In this document: positions 50,398-59,351 of the stretch, in pieces
How the letters are laid out: each line of letters starts with the position of its first letter
How positions within the stretch are numbered: position 1 is the first letter of the stretch
Assembly (NCBI GenBank): GCA_964520615.1
Contig: CAZFNL010000137.1
Coordinates: forward strand, 62,001-126,000
Direction: 5' to 3'
Source of the DNA: JAMCUI01 sp964520615
Lineage (GTDB): Bacteria > Patescibacteriota > Microgenomatia > 2-02-FULL-39-11
DNA length: 64,000 bases
Translations under genes and position numbers: made by a program
The notes under the pieces: generated by a model
The model's database searches: none
What the model saw: only the letters and a program-made list of their open reading frames with translations
What the model was told of the DNA's origin: nothing

Positions 50398-51871
50398 ATT
50401 TTGTTTCCTCATCTTCCGTCTCAACTGTCTCATCCTCTAAATTCTCAATTTTTTTCTCCTCTAGATATTCTCTTTCAATATTTACCGACTCTATGTCATA
50501 TTTTTTCCGACCAGCAATAATATTCCAAGCTGCATACAATCCCATCTCAATCGAATGATCCATATTGTTATAGCGGAAAGTACCATTCCTGCCGACAATC
50601 TGGATATTAGAAAATTGTTTCAAGAAATCCTTAATCTTGAAGACATCGTCATTATAATTAACATGGTATACAGGATATTCTTTGGGTACCCGGTGGACAT
50701 ATCCGCCTAATATATCGCTTTTTTTAATAAGATTAAACTCCTTTATGTAAGAATTTGATACCATATCAATGACATTTTTATCATTTTTACGCCACACGAC
50801 ATCTCCCATCGTGCAGGCCACCTCAAAGACTAAAGTAGTTGTCCCTTTAGGAGACAACTCATCGCTCCAATTATCCATCTCCATCACCCTCATAAATGGA
50901 ATCTCCTTTGGATGGACATAAATCCATGTGTCTGGAGTAATATGTGTTTTCTTTACAAATAACGCAACCTGTAATTCATCTCTGTAAGTGAGCTTTGAAG
51001 CTAAATTCAGATTTTTAATGTCTACACGGGGGGTCATCCGGTTGACCAATTCATTTAGGGGAATGCTTGAAATAAAATAATCAGCCGAAAGTCTGGTTTT
51101 CCTTTTATTCTTAAAGGATACTTCAACAGATTTAATGATGTTTTTTTCACTGGAAATACAGGTTACTTCAGCATTCAAGTATATTTTTCCTCCCTTTTTC
51201 TTTATTTCTTCAGCCATCTTCTGGGCTAACCTACCTACTCCCTTTTTGGGATAAGAGAATTCATCCACAAGAGATACTACACTTTTACTCTTAAACAACG
51301 TTTCTCTAATAAGGGTAAAAATGTTTAGCCCGCGGGTCCGCTGTCCCACCCAATCAATTGAAATAGTTCGACAGTCTGCTCCCCACAATTTTTCACTATA
51401 GCGCTTGAAAAAAAGCTCGTATAGAGTTTTACCGAATTGGTTTATATAGCCATCCTCCATGGTTAATAGTTTCGGGCGAAAAATCCTTGCGCGAATTCTG
51501 GCGTAAATATAATCAATTACGGCTCTTAAGGCTTTCCATATACCAATCCCTGAAAGAGCATTCATAAGTTTTATGGGATAATAGAAAAATTTCCCGTCAA
51601 AATATATCCTTGTCAGCCTTGGTACTTTTATTACCTCATTACCAAGAAGCTCCAGCATCCATCGGTTAACCATATTGCTTTTGGTATACCAGCGATGCGG
51701 ACCCGTATCAAAACGGAAGCCATTTACATTTATGGTACGAGCCAAACCACCCACATCATCCCATTTTTCCACAATCTCCACGTTTATCCCTTTTTGAGAC
51801 AATTCATATCCGGCGGCCAAACCAGCCAATCCTGCTCCTAGAACTACAACTTTTTTTGAATTTTTTATCAT
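50381..51871 (-). CDS. FAD-dependent oxidoreductase, UDP-galactopyranose mutase-like
   Basis: A 496-residue flavoprotein. VVVLGAGLAGLAAGYEL (8-24) and EIVEKWDDVGGLART (32-46) form the FAD-binding site. RFDTGPHRWYTKS (53-65) with the conserved His and a Tyr/Arg-rich middle (RTRGLNIFTLIRE) resemble UDP-galactopyranose mutases and protoporphyrinogen-oxidase-like amine oxidases. The C-terminal GRNGTFRYNNMDHSIEMG is the second FAD contact. With a GalE-like epimerase encoded 12 nt upstream, formation of UDP-galactofuranose is possible, yet this longer branch is often named only as FAD oxidoreductase. The acidic tail (last 30 residues) is odd. It overlaps the following GT2 gene by 17 nt. Confidence 0.75.
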   Translation of the reverse strand: MIKNSKKVVVLGAGLAGLAAGYELSQKGINVEIVEKWDDVGGLARTINVNGFRFDTGPHRWYTKSNMVNRWMLELLGNEVIKVPRLTRIYFDGKFFYYPIKLMNALSGIGIWKALRAVIDYIYARIRARIFRPKLLTMEDGYINQFGKTLYELFFKRYSEKLWGADCRTISIDWVGQRTRGLNIFTLIRETLFKSKSVVSLVDEFSYPKKGVGRLAQKMAEEIKKKGGKIYLNAEVTCISSEKNIIKSVEVSFKNKRKTRLSADYFISSIPLNELVNRMTPRVDIKNLNLASKLTYRDELQVALFVKKTHITPDTWIYVHPKEIPFMRVMEMDNWSDELSPKGTTTLVFEVACTMGDVVWRKNDKNVIDMVSNSYIKEFNLIKKSDILGGYVHRVPKEYPVYHVNYNDDVFKIKDFLKQFSNIQIVGRNGTFRYNNMDHSIEMGLYAAWNIIAGRKKYDIESVNIEREYLEEKKIENLEDETVETEDEETKYDKKY

Positions 51872-51883
51872 TGCAGAATAATT

Positions 51884-52813
51884 TTATTGCCTTAAATTTT
51901 TGAAATATTTGACTGTCAAATCCAATCCTTTGGATAAATCCACCTGCGGCTTCCAACCCAATTTTTCTGCTGCCATTGATGCATCCAAACAACTTCTCTT
52001 CTGCTCCCCATCTTTGGCTGGACCGTATTTTGCGACTATCTGACTGTCAGTAGATTTTTTGATCTTCTCATAAATTTTCACGACATCGGTCTCTTTCCCT
52101 GTCCCGATATTAAAAGCTCCAACGATAGACTTTTTGGCAGCCAAAACGTTTGCTCTTACCACATCAGCTACATACACATAATCCCTCGTTTGCCTGCCGT
52201 CGCCGTTTATAACAGGTACATGCCCATGCAATAGCTTCAAACTGAATATGGCAACAACTCCGGCTTCACCGTGCGGATTTTGCCTGGGACCATAAACATT
52301 GGAATATCTTAGTGCGACAAACGGTATACCGCAGGTCTTATAATAAAAATGGAGATAATACTCAGAAGCCAACTTTGATACTCCGTACGGTGACAGCGGC
52401 TGTAATGGCGTATAGCTTTCAGATGTCGGCATTTTTTGTGCCTCACCGTAGACAACGCCACCTGAAGAGGCAAAAATCGCTTTTTTTACTCCTGTTTTTT
52501 TACCTGCTTCCAAAAGATTTAAAAGTCCAATCAGATTTATCTCTGCGTCATTTATGGGGTCATCAACTGAGTTGCGTACGCTTATCTGGGCTGCATGGTG
52601 ATTCAATATGTCCGGCTTTTCTTTCTGAAAAATCTTTTCAATTTCTTTTTTGTCTCGTATGTCTGCTTTATAAAAAACTGCTTTTTGGTTTACAAACTCC
52701 CTGTGTCCGGTTGACAAATTATCAACCACACAGACTTCATATCCTTTAGCAATAAAAGCATCAACGATATGTGACGCAATAAATCCTGCACCACCCGTAA
52801 CTAAGATTTTCAT
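51884..52813 (-). CDS. galE: UDP-glucose 4-epimerase-like NAD epimerase (GalE type)
   Basis: A 309-residue extended SDR. TGGAGFIASH (6-15) binds NAD, VVDNLSTGHREF (29-40) is the classic GalE ribose-binding turn, and S116/S117 with Y143-GVS-K147 are catalytic. RYSNVYGPRQNP and GDGRQTRDYVYV are standard GalE/WbpP features. It probably interconverts UDP-glucose/galactose or the N-acetyl forms. The residue that sets the substrate size is not obvious, so UDP-GlcNAc 4-epimerase is an alternative. It follows the first GT39 array gene by 11 nt and precedes the mutase-like gene, suggesting supply of galactose-type donors. Confidence 0.85.
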   Translation of the reverse strand: MKILVTGGAGFIASHIVDAFIAKGYEVCVVDNLSTGHREFVNQKAVFYKADIRDKKEIEKIFQKEKPDILNHHAAQISVRNSVDDPINDAEINLIGLLNLLEAGKKTGVKKAIFASSGGVVYGEAQKMPTSESYTPLQPLSPYGVSKLASEYYLHFYYKTCGIPFVALRYSNVYGPRQNPHGEAGVVAIFSLKLLHGHVPVINGDGRQTRDYVYVADVVRANVLAAKKSIVGAFNIGTGKETDVVKIYEKIKKSTDSQIVAKYGPAKDGEQKRSCLDASMAAEKLGWKPQVDLSKGLDLTVKYFKNLRQ

Positions 52814-52824
52814 ATTCTGATATT

Positions 52825-54441
52825 TTACCTTCCCACTATCCTGAAGGCAACACTGCCGTCCAAAAAATGGATCTCAGAGAGAAACTTGCCGGCGGAAGCG
52901 GCCGGAATTTCATCAGGAGTACCCACAAAAAGTGTATCGCTTAACCTTGAATCCTTTGTCCAATCGATATTGCGGAACTCATATTTGCCAAAAGATCTGT
53001 TTGCTCTCTGAATCTGTCCGCTTCCCCAGTTTTTCTGATACCAGGCGGGGTCAGTTTTATTGTAAAAAAGGAAAAATATATACGGCTGGTCATACCTGTA
53101 GGTTACGATTATTCTTTTGTAATTTGCCGCATATTTATCTACAACCGAGACGGCTTGTTTATAACCATACTGCCATGACTGGGAATCCATAATCGGCGTA
53201 TGCACCCAATACATATGCATATAATAAAAAAAGTTGACTAGCAGTAGAAAAACAGCCAAGGTTACAAAAGATTTATAAAATTCCGGTCTTATTTTTACTT
53301 TCAGGATATATAGGAATTCAAAAAATCCAACAGCTGTAAAAATCTGGTAAGTAGGAATAAACTCCAATGAGCGCACCGCATGAGGAGTACCAGTTGTTAT
53401 TGAGGCCGCGGCAGGTGCCAGAAGAAACCACAGAAATATTACGTTTGCTCTTTCATCCCTATGGTTTAACATGTAATAAATTCCAAAAAGAATAAACGGA
53501 AGAGTCCAAATATAAAGCATACCCATATTTAATGCATGATGACGGCCGGGTGCATCACCATAGAGGAAAAGAAAATCAAAGTTAAAGTGGTCAAGATATC
53601 CAGCTAGAATATCAAATCCGTACACTACTCGCCTGTTATGAGTCAAAACACCCAGGAGATCACCTCTCCCACGATCAAATTCTATTTTGCCTATGCTATT
53701 ACCCAACCTTTCCTGGTCATTCATTATTGTAACCGAACCAAGCCTTGCACTTGTAGTTCTCATTTCTATATAAACCGGGGCAACAAGAATTGCTAAAATT
53801 ATGGCACTTGCCAAAAGCCATTTCAGATTCTTCAAAATATATTTTCTGAAAATAAATATAAGCCCCAGAACCATAACTGGACTAATAAGCCTCGGGCTAT
53901 GGTAAGCATAGATTGATAGTGCAAATGAAACGGCGGAAAAAAGATAAAACCATCTTTTTTTCATCCCTTTTAGGAAAAACAGAACTCCGGACATGAAAAA
54001 AAACAGACCTAAATTAGCTTCGAAAGCCACGCGGGAAAACTGTATCTGCCAGGGAGAAATAGAGAAAAGAAAAGTAAAAAAAAGATGAAACCGTCGACTT
54101 CTTTTTGGGAAAAGCTCTTTGATAAGAAAATACGCTACGATAACGGCTAAGAATCCGAAGAATGCCGATATAAGCCTGGTTGAAAATTCAGTCAAACCCA
54201 GGATTGCCACAGGAATTATAGTCAAATAAGAATATAATGGTGGCTTATAATCTCCGAATGATTTTATCGATAAAGGCAAAAACCTACCATATTCATCACG
54301 TCCTGTTTGCAATATCGAATAGGCATTGTATCCCAATGAAGCCTCATCCCAATCCAAAGACGGAGGATTGGTTCCCAACTGCCAAAATCTTAGAAAAAAG
54401 GCAAGAGCAATAATTGAAATCAGGGTTATTTTATATCTCAT
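52825..54441 (-). CDS. GT39/PMT-like membrane glycosyltransferase, array copy 8 (3'-most)
   Basis: A 538-residue GT-C enzyme. Helix 1 (5-20) is followed by the array's signature loop: D32-E33-A-S, YNAYSIL, TGRDEYG and KSFGDYKPPLY (to about residue 72). The acidic pair is the catalytic site of PMT-type enzymes, which take a sugar from a polyprenyl phosphate outside the membrane. About ten further helices follow. The C-terminal 110 residues are a soluble extracytoplasmic domain beginning WQYGYKQAV with QPYIFFLFYN, shared by the array. It follows the next paralog upstream with a 4-nt overlap. Protein O-glycosylation or glycan side-branching are both possible. Confidence 0.83.
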   Translation of the reverse strand: MRYKITLISIIALAFFLRFWQLGTNPPSLDWDEASLGYNAYSILQTGRDEYGRFLPLSIKSFGDYKPPLYSYLTIIPVAILGLTEFSTRLISAFFGFLAVIVAYFLIKELFPKRSRRFHLFFTFLFSISPWQIQFSRVAFEANLGLFFFMSGVLFFLKGMKKRWFYLFSAVSFALSIYAYHSPRLISPVMVLGLIFIFRKYILKNLKWLLASAIILAILVAPVYIEMRTTSARLGSVTIMNDQERLGNSIGKIEFDRGRGDLLGVLTHNRRVVYGFDILAGYLDHFNFDFLFLYGDAPGRHHALNMGMLYIWTLPFILFGIYYMLNHRDERANVIFLWFLLAPAAASITTGTPHAVRSLEFIPTYQIFTAVGFFEFLYILKVKIRPEFYKSFVTLAVFLLLVNFFYYMHMYWVHTPIMDSQSWQYGYKQAVSVVDKYAANYKRIIVTYRYDQPYIFFLFYNKTDPAWYQKNWGSGQIQRANRSFGKYEFRNIDWTKDSRLSDTLFVGTPDEIPAASAGKFLSEIHFLDGSVAFRIVGR

Positions 54442-56057
54442 ATTTTTTCTCCGATGATAAATACAGTATCACCTTTAAGACTCTGTATTTCCTTTATCTC
54501 TTTAAAGCCTCCGGGCATATTTCCGGTTGTTGTCACAACTAGTATTTTCCCTTTGGATTTTTGAAGGTTGTCAAAACCGAAATGTATTTTACCTAGGTCC
54601 GAAACATGCCAAAATCCAAACCAATCCCGGGAATCTTTCTTTATATTCTGAAATTGGCTTTCGGTATACCGGTTGTAAAAAGCAAAATATATATACGGCC
54701 GGCCATAAGACTCTGTCACAAAAATATGGTCATATCTTTTTTCCAGTGGCGTCACATAGGAAACCATCTGTTTATACCCATACTGCCACTCCCCGCTCCA
54801 GTCAACTGGATAATGGATATAATAATTGTGCAGATAATAATAAACGCAGGCAACCAGTAGAAATACGACACTAATCGATAACGTCTGAAATAATTTAGGC
54901 GTTAGATCTTCCTTCAAGCTCCTAAATACCATATATACTCCAAAAGCAATAATAATCTGGTACACAGGCAGAATTGACACAATCCTTAATGCATGGGGGG
55001 TTTCCTTTGCCAGAGCTGCCGGGATTGGTACTATAATCATCCAAAAAAAAAGAGGCCAGAAAACATTTTTTCTCTTCTTAAACAGCCAAAATCCTCCGGC
55101 AATGAGGAAAAACAGGTCAAAGACATAAAGTTCACCCATATTTTGCACCGATAGTCTGGGATTGGCGTCACCCTCTACAAAAAGAAACCGTCCGGTAAAA
55201 TTGTCAAAATAGTGCTTCAGGAAATCCATTCCGTAAAGCATCCTTCTGTTGTGAATAATTTTTGCCCACCAAACCCCTTTATCATAAGTTATCATTTCAT
55301 TTGATTGTTTTAAGGGAGCAAGGTTATTGAAAATAGATACTTCCTGCAATCGAAGTTTGCTTTCCCGGCTCAACAGGTATGGAATGCTGGGGGAAACCAA
55401 TATAATACCTATAAATACCGAAATAATGACCCATTTCTTATTTGAGAGCATATGCCGCCAAAAATAGACTGATAGGAATAAAAGAAGTAGCGGGGCAATT
55501 ATCCTGTTGGCATTGAAAGTATAAAACGAAGCTATAAATAAAATCACTGATAGTGACAAAAACCACTTCTTTCTTTTTGAGAGAAGAAAAAAATACACTG
55601 CACTTAAATTCAAAAAAGCTGCCATATTGGCCTCGTATGCCGCACGCGACAGTTGCAGCGACCATGGTGAAACACCAATAAACAAAGATGCTAATAAAGC
55701 TGTTTTTTCATTGCCGAATAATTCCAATACTAAAAGATATGTCACCAAAACCATCATTATTCCGCAAACGGCAGACGGAAATCTGACGGAAAATTCATTC
55801 AGTCCGAAAAGATGGACTGGCAGGACATCTGCATATATGTACCCCGGGGGTTTATAATCTCCAAAGGCAATAAAACGTGCTAAAGGAAAATATTCTCCAT
55901 GCTCATCATGAAGGGATGTCCCAATAAGAAATGCATTGTATCCTAGTGAAGATTCATCCCATGAAAGCGATGGTGGATTTATGTTTATCCGGTACAGCCT
56001 GAGTATTGCGGATAATACGAGAATTATAAACAGAATTGCTATATTTTTTTTAATCAT
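54438..56057 (-). CDS. GT39/PMT-like membrane glycosyltransferase, array copy 7
   Basis: A 539-residue paralog. The catalytic pair is D34-E35 (LSWDESSLGYNAF). Its loop differs from the other copies: where they have ILxTGxDEYG, this one reads LIGTSLHDEHGEYFPLARFIAFGDYKPP, with a changed spacing and the sequence FIAFGDYKPP in place of KSFGDYKxP. The C-terminal domain keeps WQYGYKQMV and RPYIYFAFYN. The distinct loop suggests a different donor or acceptor from its neighbours, an inference. It starts 2 nt after the stop of copy 6 and overlaps copy 8 by 4 nt. Confidence 0.83.
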   Translation of the reverse strand: MIKKNIAILFIILVLSAILRLYRININPPSLSWDESSLGYNAFLIGTSLHDEHGEYFPLARFIAFGDYKPPGYIYADVLPVHLFGLNEFSVRFPSAVCGIMMVLVTYLLVLELFGNEKTALLASLFIGVSPWSLQLSRAAYEANMAAFLNLSAVYFFLLSKRKKWFLSLSVILFIASFYTFNANRIIAPLLLLFLSVYFWRHMLSNKKWVIISVFIGIILVSPSIPYLLSRESKLRLQEVSIFNNLAPLKQSNEMITYDKGVWWAKIIHNRRMLYGMDFLKHYFDNFTGRFLFVEGDANPRLSVQNMGELYVFDLFFLIAGGFWLFKKRKNVFWPLFFWMIIVPIPAALAKETPHALRIVSILPVYQIIIAFGVYMVFRSLKEDLTPKLFQTLSISVVFLLVACVYYYLHNYYIHYPVDWSGEWQYGYKQMVSYVTPLEKRYDHIFVTESYGRPYIYFAFYNRYTESQFQNIKKDSRDWFGFWHVSDLGKIHFGFDNLQKSKGKILVVTTTGNMPGGFKEIKEIQSLKGDTVFIIGEKI

Positions 56058-56059
56058 AT

Positions 56060-57724
56060 TCAGCAGGGAATTTTCGGATCAATATAACATTTTTTGCGCA
56101 ATGTATCATGTATTACAAAAATAAGCCTTCCGTCATCAGGAGCAACTATCTGGTCTTCTCCTCTTGGTTCTTCGGGACGGCCGATATAAAGGCTATTGGG
56201 AGGTATTATTTTCTTTTTTAATCTGTTTGCATCAAGATCAAGAGAGCCAAAATAATATTTGCCGAGTTTAATAAGATGCCGGCCGTCAGCCATGGTGACA
56301 GGATGATCTATGGCGTACCTGTATCGTATCGGATCATAATGATTATAGACAGCAAAAGCCAGAGTAGCACCGCTGTAAAAATTTGAAATGAAAATCTGTT
56401 TATATTTGGAAGTTCGGGCTTGTGCATAATCAATAGCTGCCTTATTCTCCCATCCCCACCATGTAGCTGCATAAACCGGATACTCCAGATAATAGCGAAT
56501 AAGAAGTGTACTCAATGAAACTGTAAAAAGAAGTACTAAAGATGTAACTAGAACACGTCTTCCTAAAATATTTTCTACTGCTTTAATGCTTTCATAAATT
56601 CCATAGCCGACAAAAATATATGGAGCGGGTAACAATGCCAATGTCCGTACCGCAAACGGTTTCCCTACAAGCGCTGCGGGTACTGGTGCCAAAAGAATCC
56701 ATCCAAAGAAAAATAAGGCGACTTTCCTTTTTTTAACAAACAGCAGATACGCTCCTACAATAAAAAACGGGAACTCCAGAAGGTAGAACATACCCATATT
56801 GCCGGTAAAATACCGTAAAGAACTGTCTCCATAAATGTACCAGAAGTTTGGAGATAAAAGCTCTAAATAATTATCGGCAACTAATTGAACTGTGGTTAAA
56901 TATCTGTTATGAAATACAGATTTCAACGCAACAGGAATCTTTGATGCATTTCTTTCCTTTATAACTGTCTGAACAGCTGTTGATTCCAACGATCCGGTAA
57001 GCTTATTGAAACGTGATAGTCCTTTTCCGAAAAACGTTACTTTAATAAGTGGAGAGATAAGAATTAGAAAAAATATGAAACTTATTGCAAACTTTTTCAG
57101 TAAATCCCGCTTCTTGTCCAAACTGTCCTCATATCTATAACTGTAAGCAAAAAGTGAAATTAGGAAAATAGGTACCAGAATCCGGGGAGTAAAATAAGTG
57201 TAAAGAGACATGGAAAAGAAAAACATTCCCAAAAGCATAATTTTCAACCTATTCTTACTGGCAAAATAGAAATAAATACCCAGTATAAAAAACAGTAGGC
57301 TCATCGTTGCTTCAAAATAGCCTCTGGACAGATGTATATGCCATGGTGAAATTGCCATAAGAAAAGCAATTATGAGCGAAGTTTTCTTCCTGAAAAATAA
57401 TCCTGAAAGTAGATAAACCGCATAAACTGTTATCATGGAGGAAATTGCCACCGGAAGCCTTATGGAAAACATATTCATCCCCATCACTTTGAAAAATGGC
57501 ACAAGTATATATACTGGGATTGGAGCTTTATAGTCGTCAAACGACCTGAATTCCAAAGGATAAGGAGTCCCATACTCATCCTTACCAGTCAAAAGAATAT
57601 TGTAGGCATTCCAGGCAAAGGCCTGTTCGTCACCATAAAGTGTTGCCGGGAATTTATTAAGCTGCCAAAAGCGCAGAAAGATGCTCAATATCAATATCAG
57701 TGCTATCAAAATTTTCGTCTTCAT
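56060..57724 (-). CDS. GT39/PMT-like membrane glycosyltransferase, array copy 6
   Basis: A 554-residue paralog with D32-E33 (LYGDEQAFAWNAYNIL) and RSFDDYKAPIPVY, where the usual Gly before Asp is replaced by Asp. About eleven helices follow. The C-terminal domain is the most changed of the array: WWGWENKAAIDYAQ replaces the YGYKQAV start and GATLAFAVYN replaces the PYIYFLFYN motif. It ends in a short Cys-containing tail (KKCYIDPKIPC), whose two cysteines could pair outside the cell. It starts 1 nt inside the stop of copy 5 (shared base at 57724) and precedes copy 7 by 2 nt. Confidence 0.82.
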   Translation of the reverse strand: MKTKILIALILILSIFLRFWQLNKFPATLYGDEQAFAWNAYNILLTGKDEYGTPYPLEFRSFDDYKAPIPVYILVPFFKVMGMNMFSIRLPVAISSMITVYAVYLLSGLFFRKKTSLIIAFLMAISPWHIHLSRGYFEATMSLLFFILGIYFYFASKNRLKIMLLGMFFFSMSLYTYFTPRILVPIFLISLFAYSYRYEDSLDKKRDLLKKFAISFIFFLILISPLIKVTFFGKGLSRFNKLTGSLESTAVQTVIKERNASKIPVALKSVFHNRYLTTVQLVADNYLELLSPNFWYIYGDSSLRYFTGNMGMFYLLEFPFFIVGAYLLFVKKRKVALFFFGWILLAPVPAALVGKPFAVRTLALLPAPYIFVGYGIYESIKAVENILGRRVLVTSLVLLFTVSLSTLLIRYYLEYPVYAATWWGWENKAAIDYAQARTSKYKQIFISNFYSGATLAFAVYNHYDPIRYRYAIDHPVTMADGRHLIKLGKYYFGSLDLDANRLKKKIIPPNSLYIGRPEEPRGEDQIVAPDDGRLIFVIHDTLRKKCYIDPKIPC

Positions 57725-59349
57725 TATTTATGAAGGGAATCGTAATCAGCCAAAATAAAGGCCTTAGTGTTATCAGGATAATATACCCTATGTATTGCGT
57801 TATTTAATTTCGGAAAATCATTTGGTGCTCCCACAAACAGTATGTTCTTCATACTCTCAAATCTTGGCGGGAAATCCCCAAACTTGTATTTGCCAAATCC
57901 GTCTACCCATCCAAAACCGTATTCGTTAAGATTCTCCAATTTTGCCTCTTTCTGATATACGCTTGGTGGGTATTTCATATAGAAAAGCGGGTATATGTAT
58001 CCCCAGGCATTTCGGCTAAACCAAATCTGTTTATATTTAGGCTGAAGTTCAACTACCTCATTTATAACCGTTTGCATCCCGAAATGCCAATCTTTTGCAT
58101 ATCTGACCGGAGAGTTAAAATAGTACATATGTAAATAGTATGCTACGTTTATAGACATAACTACTGTTATGAGTATATAAAATACTCGATATATTACCGA
58201 GTATTTTCTGTTATCAATTAGTGAGACAATTCCTATTGCAACAATGATACTCAGAATTGGCAATAGCGACAATGTTCTGCTGGCTGAGGGAACGAATCTT
58301 GTCAGTGATGCAGGAATGAGCGCAATAAGCGTCCAGGCGATAATTACCTGACTATGGATATTTTTCTTTCTGATAAGAAAATACGCTCCACAGAGAAGAA
58401 AAGGCAAAACTGTTACATAAAGTAAACCGTTTCCCAAAGTACGGTAAATTGTAACCGCATCACCATTGAAAAAGAGAAAATCAGCAGAGAAGTTTTTGAA
58501 ATAATTATCTAAAAATGTTATCGAATATAACATCGGTTTATTGTGGAATAAAGATGGAAGGAAAAAATTACCAAGTTTGTCCTCTCCTCTCTCCTGATTA
58601 ATTTCATTTTTTAATCCTGCATCTGTTGTTATTGCTGTAAAACTTGGTCTTGACCAAAAATCAGGAGACCTAATTATATTTATAAACGGCAACAACAAAA
58701 TTAGACCGGAGACAATTGCCGCTCCAACCTCTTTTCTCATACTATGTAACTGATGTCTAAATATAATCAGAAGACTTGTAAGAAGAAACGGAGCTATAAC
58801 ACGCGTATCATGATATGCATACATGGACAGGGCAAAAATAATAAAAGATACTATTATCAGCTTTTTGTATTTAAAAGAATATAAAAAAAGCAGGACTCCA
58901 AGTGAAAGAAGCACTACCGACAAATTATTCTCATGTGCCATACGGTTAAACTGCAACCCGAAAGGAAATACCGCAACAAAAAAAGCGCTGAAAAGTGAAA
59001 CTGGGGTTCTCCGGAACATCCTGTCTGAGAGAAGATAAACAGTAACAATTAGAACCAAACCCAAAAAGGCGGAAGAATACCTTACAGCTTCTATAGTCAG
59101 CCCAAACACTTTTACAAACGGAACCATAAAATATATATAAAGAGGAGTTTTGTAGTCCCCAAACGACTTGAACGCCAAAGGGAAAGGAGTACCGTATTCA
59201 TCTTTACCAGTCAGAAGAATGGAATAGGCATTATATCCGTATGCCGCTTCATCACTGTATAATCCCGGCGGGACAGTCGAAATCTTATAGAACCTGAGAA
59301 AGACGGACAGGATAAGTATCAGAACAAATAAAACTGTTTTTTTGTTCAT
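57724..59349 (-). CDS. GT39/PMT-like membrane glycosyltransferase, array copy 5
   Basis: A 541-residue paralog and a typical member: helix 1 at 5-20, D33-E34-A-A with YNAYSILLTG and KDEYG, then KSFGDYKTPLYIYF. A second loop, NRMAHENN, corresponds to SR-x-EAN in other copies. The C-terminal domain begins WHFGMQTVINE, keeps an aromatic core (WFSRNAWGYIYPLFY) but has lost the exact PYIYF motif. It should act outside the membrane on a polyprenyl-phosphate sugar donor. It lies 2 nt after copy 4. No ribosome-binding site is visible; translation is likely coupled. Confidence 0.83.
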   Translation of the reverse strand: MNKKTVLFVLILILSVFLRFYKISTVPPGLYSDEAAYGYNAYSILLTGKDEYGTPFPLAFKSFGDYKTPLYIYFMVPFVKVFGLTIEAVRYSSAFLGLVLIVTVYLLSDRMFRRTPVSLFSAFFVAVFPFGLQFNRMAHENNLSVVLLSLGVLLFLYSFKYKKLIIVSFIIFALSMYAYHDTRVIAPFLLTSLLIIFRHQLHSMRKEVGAAIVSGLILLLPFINIIRSPDFWSRPSFTAITTDAGLKNEINQERGEDKLGNFFLPSLFHNKPMLYSITFLDNYFKNFSADFLFFNGDAVTIYRTLGNGLLYVTVLPFLLCGAYFLIRKKNIHSQVIIAWTLIALIPASLTRFVPSASRTLSLLPILSIIVAIGIVSLIDNRKYSVIYRVFYILITVVMSINVAYYLHMYYFNSPVRYAKDWHFGMQTVINEVVELQPKYKQIWFSRNAWGYIYPLFYMKYPPSVYQKEAKLENLNEYGFGWVDGFGKYKFGDFPPRFESMKNILFVGAPNDFPKLNNAIHRVYYPDNTKAFILADYDSLHK

Positions 59350-59351
59350 TT